Below are positions 1-5,515 of a stretch of 9,129 bases of DNA, piece after piece. The translations under genes and the position numbers were made by a program. The stretch is from DATLGB01 sp038318085 (GTDB lineage: Bacteria; Actinomycetota; Thermoleophilia; Solirubrobacterales; Solirubrobacteraceae). Position 1 is the stretch's first letter, and every line of letters begins with the position of its first letter. The stretch lies in assembly GCA_038318085.1 (NCBI GenBank), contig JBBQBV010000148.1, positions 1-9,129 on the forward strand, written 5' to 3'. The notes below the pieces were generated by a model. The model was not told the DNA's origin, did no database searches, and worked only from the letters and a program-made list of their open reading frames with translations.

Positions 1-438
1 CGTCGAACAGGGTCAGGACCTCCTCGAACTGGTCGAAGACGATCAGCGGTCGGTGCTCGGCCGACGCCATCCGCACGCGCCGCTCGAGCTCCGCAATCGA
101 CAGCACGGTCCTCGACGATGCGTCGTGGTCGGCATCGAGCCACGGCACGTCTGCGCCGTCATCGGAGATCGCGATCGGCTCGATCACAAGCTCCGCGCCC
201 GCGCGCGGCTGCACGCGCACGCGCACGGGCTCGACGCCGAGCCGGCGCGCCTGTGGCAGCAACCCGGCGTTGATCAGCGACGACTTGCCGTTGCCCGAGT
301 CGCCGTACAGGAACACGCCACGGTGGACGGCGACGAGCCGCGCGAGCCGGCGCGCCTCAGCCTCGCGCGCGAAGAAGATCGCGTGGTCCTCGTAGCGAAA
401 CGGCTGGATCCCGCGATATGGGGCGGCCGGGGCGATCA
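1..438 (-). CDS. STAND-class P-loop NTPase (nSTAND1-like), truncated at window edge
   Basis: This is the N-terminal 146 residues of a signal-transducing ATPase; the rest lies beyond base 1. My translation of the minus strand shows the N-terminal motif PYRGIQPF (residues 7-14) followed by EDHAIFFARE. A Walker A loop GDSGNGKSSLINAGLLP starts at residue 46 (Lys52), and a Walker B LIVFDQFEEV has Asp136 and Glu139. This order (PYRG-x-x-PF, FFxRE, GxSGxGKSSL-x-AGL, DQFEE) is typical of the nSTAND1 group. STAND proteins oligomerise on ligand binding through C-terminal repeats, which are not visible here. GTG at 438 is the only ATG/GTG/TTG codon in frame between the upstream SIR2 stop and the Walker A loop. 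No Shine-Dalgarno is visible before it, so translation probably depends on the upstream gene. The frame is the same as that of SIR2. Confidence 0.85.
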
Positions 439-459
439 CGCAGGATGGATCGACGATCG

Positions 460-1338
460 CTATGGCGCCGGCGCCTCACCGCGCACGAGCTCATAGAGCT
501 GCGGCACGAACGACCACACGTCGTCGGCGATGAAGCGCACGTATCGGCGCTGATTCCACCAGACGTCCTCGATGAGCTCGTCGGGATGGAAGTCGACGGA
601 GTACATCACCGGCGTGTTGGCCGGGTCGAGCTTCCAGCCCAGCGTCTTGAACAGCAGCCGTAGGTTGTAGTCCAGCAGGCTGTATCCCACGAGCAGCGTC
701 GTCGACCGCGTCAGGGCCTCCTTCAGCGAGAGCGGGATCGGGTCGCAGCGCTCCTTGGTCGTCATCATCCGCATGACGAACTGGATGTAGTCCTCGTCGG
801 TGACGACGAGCGACACCCGGTCGTAGATGTCGCCGTGAAGCTTGTAGACGACCGGGCTGGCGGGCGACGGATCGTCGAAGTCGACCGTCTCGACGTTCTC
901 ATCGGCGTTGTAGATCGTCACGCGCGGCTGCTTGCCGCAGTCGCGCAGCGCCTGCTCGAACAGGCCGTCGTAGTTCGTCGTGATGACGATCGGAAAGTCC
1001 AGTCGCGCGAGCGCGCGCAGCATCGGAGACGGCGCGCCGACGTCGACCGCCTTCGCGATCACATCCACGAGCCGCTCACGCCCGCACTCGAGCTCGTAGG
1101 CGAGCGCCACGCGCTGCAGATTCTCAGACCGGTCGTTCGGGAAACGCTCCTCGAAGTCGCATCCCAGCGCGAGCGTCCGGCTCAGAGCCGCGCCGATCGG
1201 CGGGCGCTGCTCCTCGGGGTACGCGAACCCGGACGACTCCTCCGGCGGCGCGTGCACGCCCGCGCCGAGAAACAGGATGCACTCCCCGGACCTGACGCTC
1301 TCGGCGACGAATCTCAGTGCGCGGCCGGTGAGGCTCAT
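460..1338 (-). CDS. SIR2-family (SIR2_2-like) protein, probable NAD+-hydrolysing effector
   Basis: This 292-residue protein has the sirtuin-like Rossmann fold signature in order. FLGAGV (23-28) is the NAD-binding loop and ITTNYDGLFEQAL (119-131) carries the catalytic-type Asn122 and Asp124. YKLHGDI (165-171) carries His168, and VGYSLLDYNLRLLF (217-230) matches the late 'GYS-x-x-D-x-x' strand-helix. In prokaryotic immune systems such as Thoeris ThsA, DSR and SIR2-STAND proteins, this domain cleaves NAD+ rather than deacetylating proteins; that role is inferred here from family and context. The Asn and His are intact, so the domain should be active. It lies 60 bp downstream of the membrane protein gene and 21 bp before the STAND start. 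A GGGAG-like ribosome site upstream is rather far from the ATG. Its C-terminus (GEAPAP) ends abruptly at a TAG and reads straight into the STAND frame, so a split fusion is possible. Confidence 0.85.
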   Translation of the reverse strand: MSLTGRALRFVAESVRSGECILFLGAGVHAPPEESSGFAYPEEQRPPIGAALSRTLALGCDFEERFPNDRSENLQRVALAYELECGRERLVDVIAKAVDVGAPSPMLRALARLDFPIVITTNYDGLFEQALRDCGKQPRVTIYNADENVETVDFDDPSPASPVVYKLHGDIYDRVSLVVTDEDYIQFVMRMMTTKERCDPIPLSLKEALTRSTTLLVGYSLLDYNLRLLFKTLGWKLDPANTPVMYSVDFHPDELIEDVWWNQRRYVRFIADDVWSFVPQLYELVRGEAPAP

Positions 1339-1398
1339 GCCGTCAACCCTGCGCTCCCTCGAAGGCCCGGGTGCAGTCGAGGCGATCGCGATCGAGCG

Positions 1399-2139
1399 TC
1401 ATCGGGCCTTCGTGAGCTGCTCGTCGCCGTATCGTAGCTGGCCGGGGTCAAGGGCGCGGATGAGCTCGCAGAGCGCGTGCTGAGCGGCGCGCAGGCGCAT
1501 CTGCGCCGCCGGCTCGCCGAGCTCGGCACGCAGGCGATCGCACCACGGCGCGAACGTGCTCTCGCAGGCGTCTACGAACGCGGCGTAGCCCATGCAGATC
1601 ACCTCCTCGTGCTCGACGACGATCATCCGCTCGCCGATCGCGCGCTGCTCGTCGGACCAGATCATGAGTGCCTCCCCACCCTTGTGGCTGAGAAAGCACT
1701 TCGCGATCTCGGCCTGCAGGCGGGTGACGTGCTGCGTGCTCGCAGCCTCGGGAAAGCTCAGAAACTGGATGTTGCGCCGCAGGATCTCCGTCCAGGCGAA
1801 GTACTGCGCCAGCCGGAACAGCGTCGTGCGCAGCGCATCCTGGGCGCGCGGATGCGTCCCGCCCCACAGCCCGAGGAAGTCCAGCTCGAGGATGTTGTAC
1901 AGACGACTCTGCAGGTCAAACGCCGCGGCCGCCAGGGGGTCGCGGTATTTCGTCAGGACGTCCTCGGCGGCGAGCTGGCGGTCGATCATCGCGGTGCGCC
2001 GGTGCACCTCGGTCTCGAGGTCGCTGTGCAGCTGTGCCAGGCGCGCATCGGTCTTTGACTGGCGCAGGGTGGTGACCACGCCCAGGACCGCCGCGACGAG
2101 GGCGACGCCGCCGGACGCGGCCGCGAGCAGATCGCTCAC
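1399..2139 (-). CDS. Uncharacterised protein with one N-terminal membrane helix and helical cytoplasmic domain
   Basis: I do not recognise a named family. I chose GTG at 2139, giving 246 residues, because a G-run (2145-2150, CGGGGG) lies 5 nt upstream and a hydrophobic segment begins at once: LLAAASGGVALVAAVLGVV (about 4-22), a single membrane anchor. A charged helical stretch follows (LRQSKTDARLAQLHSDLETE to about residue 65, coiled-coil-like). Then comes a soluble, mostly helical domain with conserved-looking blocks: KYRDPLAAAAFDLQSRLYNIL, FAWTEILRRNIQFL and SDEQRAIGERM. The frame stays open upstream to 2439, but that extension is Arg/Pro-rich with no fold-like character, so I treat it as non-coding. 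It is the first gene of the minus-strand group with SIR2 and STAND, which suggests a membrane partner or anchor for that system. The role is unknown. Confidence 0.7.
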   Translation of the reverse strand: MSDLLAAASGGVALVAAVLGVVTTLRQSKTDARLAQLHSDLETEVHRRTAMIDRQLAAEDVLTKYRDPLAAAAFDLQSRLYNILELDFLGLWGGTHPRAQDALRTTLFRLAQYFAWTEILRRNIQFLSFPEAASTQHVTRLQAEIAKCFLSHKGGEALMIWSDEQRAIGERMIVVEHEEVICMGYAAFVDACESTFAPWCDRLRAELGEPAAQMRLRAAQHALCELIRALDPGQLRYGDEQLTKAR

Positions 2140-2366
2140 ACATGCCCCCGAGCCGCCGGCGATGACATCGGCGTCCTGCTGCCGTCGGCGAGGGACGCGG
2201 GCAAGATCACACAGTGCTGGCGGCGGATCGCAAAGACTATGCACATGGCGCAGCTCACGTCCACCTACCCGGCCCACATCGCACGACAATTCGCCTTCGC
2301 CGCAGCGGGCCTCGGTCTGGCATCCAGCGCCGCGGCGCGGCGGTGACCGGGGCGTGGCTCGAGGGG
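2140..2366. other. Divergent intergenic region between the orphan membrane gene and the TIR gene
   Basis: This gap separates two divergent starts. On the minus strand a weak promoter candidate is TTGCGA (2233-2228) and TGTGAT (2211-2206) with a 16-bp spacer, which would give a leader of roughly 60 nt before the GTG at 2139. On the plus strand the promoter of the TIR gene begins at 2367. I see no convincing operator palindrome or small gene here. Confidence 0.4.
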
Positions 2367-2396
2367 TTGACTTCGCGGGCCTCGCGGGCGTAGCGT
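2367..2396 (+). promoter_or_regulatory. Sigma-70-type promoter of the TIR gene (near-leaderless)
   Basis: TTGACT (2367-2372) and TAGCGT (2391-2396) are separated by 18 bp. The last base of the -10 is only 11 nt before the ATG at 2408. With a normal -10-to-start distance, the transcript would begin about 2-6 nt before the start codon. No Shine-Dalgarno sequence lies in this stretch, which fits a leaderless or near-leaderless mRNA as is common in actinobacteria. Confidence 0.6.
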
Positions 2397-2407
2397 CGTC
2401 CAAGTTC

Positions 2408-3538
2408 ATGGTGGGGACGACAGCCCGCATCTTCCTCAACTACCGGCGGTCGGACTCGGCCGGCTGGGCGCGTCAGCTTCACAGCGATCTCAGTGCGCGC
2501 TTCGGCGCCGAGCGCATCTTCCGCGATGTCGCGCTCGAGCCCGGCGTGGACTACATCGACCACCTCGAGCACGTGATGGACACCTGCGATGTGTGCATCC
2601 CGGTCATCGGCTCGCGCTGGGCGGACGTCACGACCGCCGACGGCCGCCGACGGCTCGACGAGCCGGATGACCTCGTGCGCCTCGAGATCCAGCGCGCGCT
2701 CGAACGCGACGACGTGACCGTGATCCCGGTGCTCGTCGACGGTGCGCGCATGCCGGGCGAGCACGAGCTGCCCGAGGGCCTGCGCGCGCTCGCCCGCCGC
2801 AACGCCTGCGAGCTCACCGACTCGCGTTGGGACTACGACGTCGAGCGGCTGTGCCGGGGCCTGCGCGACGCGCTCGGCGACACCTCGGTCGAGCACGAGC
2901 GCCTCCAGCTCGCAGACGCAGACGCAGACACAGAGAAGGCAGGCGGGCCGCGCACCGCCATCCTGCTCCCCGCCCTGGCGACGCTCGCCGCGGCGGCCTG
3001 CGCAGGTGTCCTGGCAGCCCTGCTGACCGAGCCGCTGTCCGGCCGCGGCGACCCGAAATGGGGCCGCCTCGCGGCCTACGCGGCGGAGCGTGGCGTGATC
3101 TGGGCGATCATCGGCGCGGTCGTCACCGCCGTCGTGGCCGCGAGCTTCGGGCGGGTCCGGGTGCCCTTGGGTCATGCCGTCGTCGGCGCGGGCGCCGCAG
3201 GGTTGGGCGGCGCGCTGGGCGGCGCCGGGTTGCAGGCGATGAGGCAGTTCGGCGACCTCACCGCGGCTGACGCCCACTGGCTCCTGCGCTTCGTCCTCCT
3301 CGCCCTGCCCGCCGTGGCGCTGGCGGTGGTGCTCGCGCGCGCCGCAGGGATCCGCGCCGCGGAGTGCGCGGTCGCCGCGCTCGCGGGCGCGATCGTCGCG
3401 GCCCTGTTCTACCCCGACGACCGGACGGCGAGGCTGACGGTGCACGCCCTCCTCGTCGTGGGCCCGATCGTCGCCCTCCTCGCCGCGCGGCCCACCATGC
3501 GCCTCGCCCGCGGCGCGTGGCGGCCACCCGCGGCGTGA
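2408..3538 (+). CDS. TIR-domain protein with C-terminal multi-pass membrane region
   Basis: This 376-residue protein begins with a TIR_2-type domain. IFLNYRRSDSAGWARQLHSD (8-27) is the box-1-like strand and helix, RIFRDVALEPGVDY (36-49) is the BB-loop region, CDVCIPVIGSRW (60-71) follows, and SRWDYDVERLCRGLRDAL closes the domain near residue 157. A short Asp/Ala linker leads to about six hydrophobic segments (approximately 184-206, 229-248, 254-275, 290-313, 319-333, 342-361). A cytoplasmic TIR domain tethered to the membrane is the simplest reading. TIR domains either cleave NAD+ or act as assembly modules. Aligned with SARM1 at the 'LE-x-G' loop, the catalytic Glu position is Tyr49, with Glu54 a possible substitute, so activity is uncertain. 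The frame is open far upstream, but the domain starts right at this ATG and the promoter supports it. Confidence 0.85.
   Translation: MVGTTARIFLNYRRSDSAGWARQLHSDLSARFGAERIFRDVALEPGVDYIDHLEHVMDTCDVCIPVIGSRWADVTTADGRRRLDEPDDLVRLEIQRALERDDVTVIPVLVDGARMPGEHELPEGLRALARRNACELTDSRWDYDVERLCRGLRDALGDTSVEHERLQLADADADTEKAGGPRTAILLPALATLAAAACAGVLAALLTEPLSGRGDPKWGRLAAYAAERGVIWAIIGAVVTAVVAASFGRVRVPLGHAVVGAGAAGLGGALGGAGLQAMRQFGDLTAADAHWLLRFVLLALPAVALAVVLARAAGIRAAECAVAALAGAIVAALFYPDDRTARLTVHALLVVGPIVALLAARPTMRLARGAWRPPAA
2911..2934 (+). repeat. Hexanucleotide microsatellite in the TIR-membrane linker
   Basis: Three exact CGCAGA units (2911-2928) and one variant, CACAGA (2929-2934), lie in tandem. They encode the acidic linker ADADADTE between the TIR domain and the first membrane helix. 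A 6-nt unit changes linker length by two residues without shifting the frame. Confidence 0.8.
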
Positions 3539-3631
3539 CTGCCGCCTGACGAACCGGCGCTCGTGGTCGGGCTCGGATGACCCGCTGCGCATGGCGCTCG
3601 CGCTGGCCGCGGAGCGCGTTCCACGGGGCCA

Positions 3632-3967
3632 CTAGCGCTTCGGAGGCAGCGAGCGCGCGTACGCGACGCCGCGGCTGACCCAGGGTGCGAGCTGGCGATT
3701 CGTCCGCAGGCCCTGCGCGTCGACTCGCAGCCAGCCCTGCATCGCGCGACCGCGCATCTCGAATGTGCGCGCATGGGGCTTGGTGACCAGGGCGTCGGTC
3801 TCGCCAGGGTCGACGCGCACCATCAGGCCTCCCTGACCGCTCGCGGCGACCGACATGTTGCCGCCGACCAAGAAGGCCAGGCCGCCGAACATTCGCTGTT
3901 CGGTGACGTCGGGCTGCGCCGCGATCAGCTCGCGGATGCGTTGGGCGAGGTCCTCGTCGTACGCCAT
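3632..3967 (-). CDS. TfoX N-terminal-domain protein
   Basis: This 111-residue protein matches the TfoX/Sxy N-terminal domain along its whole length. It has an N-terminal helix (DEDLAQRIRELIAA), the hallmark RMFGGLAFLVGGNM (25-38), LMVRVDPGETDAL (48-60), and GRAMQGWLRV (73-82). In gammaproteobacteria TfoX/Sxy controls competence, but short stand-alone versions in actinobacteria have no known role and usually lack the C-terminal helix-hairpin-helix domain, as here. It follows the secreted-protein gene on the same strand by 33 bp. A CATGAT hexamer lies 6 nt before its ATG and could be a -10 for a leaderless transcript. It converges with the TIR gene. Confidence 0.85.
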   Translation of the reverse strand: MAYDEDLAQRIRELIAAQPDVTEQRMFGGLAFLVGGNMSVAASGQGGLMVRVDPGETDALVTKPHARTFEMRGRAMQGWLRVDAQGLRTNRQLAPWVSRGVAYARSLPPKR

Positions 3968-4000
3968 CGCGACATCATGCTCTGCGGTGTCGAGGCACGG

Positions 4001-4426
4001 CTATCCGAACGAGCAGATGGTCTTCTTGCCGGCCCAGCGGAACCACTTCCCGAGCTTCCCCCCGGGACGCTTCGGGACCCGGGCCAGGAGCTCGGTGTAG
4101 GCGCGGACGCTCTCGCCGGGGCAGGTGCCGAGGCGCTTGGCGCGGAACTCGATGCGCGGCCGCTTGCGGTAGTAGCCGCCATGCGGCTTGAAGATCGAGT
4201 TGCGGCCGTGTCCGCGGGCGGTCTTCGATCCCCAGTGCTTCCAGTGGATGTGGTCGGCCAGGCCGCTCGGATCGCCGCCGTTGTCGATCAGGGACGGCTT
4301 GAAGGTCCCGAACCCCCTGCCCTGCGGGGCGAAGGCCTTCGACCCGAGGATCACCCTGGCCTGCGCCGGCGCGGCGGCCGCGAGACCGAGAACGAGCAGG
4401 ATCAGGAGCGCGCGAACGGGCCTCAT
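4001..4426 (-). CDS. Small secreted protein of unknown function
   Basis: This 141-residue protein has a clear Sec signal peptide: MRPVR, then a Leu/Ala-rich core (6-19), with likely cleavage after APAQA (residue 23). The mature part is basic and rich in Gly, His and Trp (IHWKHWGSK at 60-68, IFKPHGGYYRKRP at 78-90). It has two cysteines (102 and 138) that could form one disulfide. I recognise the layout as a conserved hypothetical type in Solirubrobacterales-like genomes, but no function is known. A TACTGT hexamer (4442-4437) sits 10 nt before the ATG with no Shine-Dalgarno, so the mRNA may be leaderless. It is divergent from the gene at 4510 across 83 bp. Confidence 0.75.
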   Translation of the reverse strand: MRPVRALLILLVLGLAAAAPAQARVILGSKAFAPQGRGFGTFKPSLIDNGGDPSGLADHIHWKHWGSKTARGHGRNSIFKPHGGYYRKRPRIEFRAKRLGTCPGESVRAYTELLARVPKRPGGKLGKWFRWAGKKTICSFG

Positions 4427-4509
4427 CAGGGGCGGGACAGTAACGACTCGCCTCGGAGTCCTGCTCGATCCATCGGCTCGCCCGCCGCGCCGCCGAGTAG
4501 GCTGCGGGC

Positions 4510-4827
4510 ATGGAGTCGATCAAGCCCGGCGAGCTCGTCAGGGTAAGCGGAGAGGGTCCGGACCTCGACGGCATCGTGTTCGACACGCCGAGCGCGCGCA
4601 AGATCGTGGTTGCCGTGGTGGGTGCCCAGCGCGGGCCCGGATTTCGCACGGTCGACCCCAAGGCGCTGAGCGAGCGCTCCGAGAAGGGCCCGGACGATCA
4701 GGCTCTGCGTCTGCTCATCCGCCGGACCCCGCCGCCGGTCCGCGGTGGGACGGGGCGCGAAGGAGGCGGCGTGCACGGCCGCGCCGGTCACGCCCGCACG
4801 GCGATGCACCGCACAACCGGCAAGTAG
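4510..4827 (+). CDS. Small conserved protein of unknown function
   Basis: This 105-residue protein has two parts. An N-terminal beta-rich domain (about 1-70) starts KPGELVRVSGEGPDLDGIVF and ends in GPDDQALRLLIRRTPPP. A Gly/Arg-rich basic tail (about 75-105) ends HRTTGK. The first part resembles small SH3-like or hypervirulence-associated-type barrels that begin 'GDLV-x-V', but this is only a loose impression. The tail looks suited to nucleic-acid contact, which is a guess from charge. A TAGGCT hexamer (4498-4503) lies 6 nt before the ATG and no ribosome site is visible, again suggesting a leaderless transcript. Confidence 0.75.
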   Translation: MESIKPGELVRVSGEGPDLDGIVFDTPSARKIVVAVVGAQRGPGFRTVDPKALSERSEKGPDDQALRLLIRRTPPPVRGGTGREGGGVHGRAGHARTAMHRTTGK

Positions 4828-4838
4828 CGCCTACCGGC

Positions 4839-4916
4839 TCACGCGAACAGAGTCGCGTAGCGGACCGCATCGGCGTCGCAGGCGATTGGGATCTCGAGCG
4901 TGTCGAGGTGCGGCAT
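4839..4916 (-). other. Possible 25-codon ORF or gene remnant
   Basis: Reading from ATG at 4916, this short ORF gives MPHLDTLEIPIACDADAVRY and ends at a TGA at 4839. Nearly all third positions are G or C, as in real genes here. The same frame stays open upstream through the hairpin at 4966-4990. It could be the last piece of a decayed gene, or chance. I cannot assign a function. Confidence 0.25.
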
Positions 4917-4965
4917 TCGCCCGGTGAACGTCGGCGTGAGACACGACGACGCGACGGACAGCCGG

Positions 4966-4990
4966 AGCCGCCGGCCCGAGGCCGGCGGCT
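4966..4990. terminator. Hairpin terminator between convergent genes
   Basis: The arms AGCCGCCGGC (4966-4975) and GCCGGCGGCT (4981-4990) pair perfectly over 10 bp with a 5-nt loop. It lies 12 nt beyond the stop of the secreted protein at 5003 and downstream of the plus-strand gene ending at 4827, so it could serve both. There is no clear U-tract on either side beyond a short TTT, typical of high-GC genomes. Confidence 0.7.
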
Positions 4991-5002
4991 GGTTTCCGAC
5001 GC

Positions 5003-5452
5003 CTAGGACGTCTTGGGCTTGGCGGCCTTGAAGTCCACCTTGCGGACCGTGACGGTGGGAGTGAAGTTGCTGGGGCCGCAGTGCTTGGCCAGCTTGGTTC
5101 TCCTGCCGCTGACCTTGACCCGGTCACCCTCCCTGGGGGTGGTGGCGGAGTGCGGATGGAACCGCACGCGAGCGTTCTCGACCGTGTAGGTCTGCTCTCC
5201 CCTGGCGGCCTTGTGATTGGCCTTGGTGACATTGATCGTGAGCGTGCCGCCGTAGCGGTCGTCCCGGCGCTTGGCCGTATCGGCGCCGGCGGTCTGCGTC
5301 AGACCGTTGCTGATGAGCTCGCCAGATGCCTTGTAGCCGATCTTCTTCGGTACGCACTGGTCGGGCCCGGGCTTCGCCGGCTTTGGCTTGGCCATCGCGG
5401 GGGCCGCGACCACGGAAGCCACCATGGCACTGCAGATGATGATCCTGCGCAT
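5003..5452 (-). CDS. Secreted protein of unknown function (conserved hypothetical type)
   Basis: This 149-residue protein has a signal peptide (MRRIIICSAMVASVVAAPAMA, cleavage after about residue 21) and a Lys/Pro-rich start of the mature chain. A beta-rich domain follows with the blocks SNGLTQTAGADTA, RYGGTLTINVTKANHK, GDRVKVSGRRTKL and FTPTVTVRKVDF. Two cysteines (33 and 125) at either end of the domain could pair. The arrangement of short strands with a GDRVKV segment suggests a small barrel of OB type, which is inference. The start is secure: AAGGAG (5464-5459) is 6 nt before the ATG. The gene follows the sigma/anti-sigma fusion on the same strand by 63 bp and may share its transcript. 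The strong hairpin at 4966-4990 ends it. Confidence 0.75.
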   Translation of the reverse strand: MRRIIICSAMVASVVAAPAMAKPKPAKPGPDQCVPKKIGYKASGELISNGLTQTAGADTAKRRDDRYGGTLTINVTKANHKAARGEQTYTVENARVRFHPHSATTPREGDRVKVSGRRTKLAKHCGPSNFTPTVTVRKVDFKAAKPKTS

Positions 5453-5458
5453 GAACGA

Positions 5459-5464
5459 CTCCTT
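5459..5464 (-). promoter_or_regulatory. Ribosome binding site AAGGAG
   Basis: This Shine-Dalgarno core is 6 nt before the ATG at 5452. It is among the few consensus sites in the window, where many genes have none, and it fixes the start of the secreted protein. Confidence 0.8.
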
Positions 5465-5515
5465 CGTCGAGGGGTTCTGGATGTCGTTACGCGCCGGCGG
5501 CGTGAAGGTCGGGAT

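Noticed and set aside
1383..1394. Perfect 12-bp palindrome CGATCGCGATCG between the membrane gene and SIR2
   Set aside because: CGATCG-type words are frequent by chance in such GC-rich DNA and it is just downstream of a stop codon without a promoter around it.
1592..2407. Upstream extension of the TIR frame
   Set aside because: The frame is open but runs antisense to the orphan membrane gene, and the TIR domain begins right at the ATG at 2408, with a promoter just before it.
2255..3592. Long 445-residue minus-strand open frame opposite the TIR gene
   Set aside because: It is a shadow of the high-GC TIR-membrane gene, Arg/Gly/His-rich with no fold-like blocks.
3539..3631. Short open frame after the TIR gene (DDPLRMALALAAERVPRGH)
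   Set aside because: It is too short, has no start signal, and no similarity I can recognise; probably chance in high-GC sequence.
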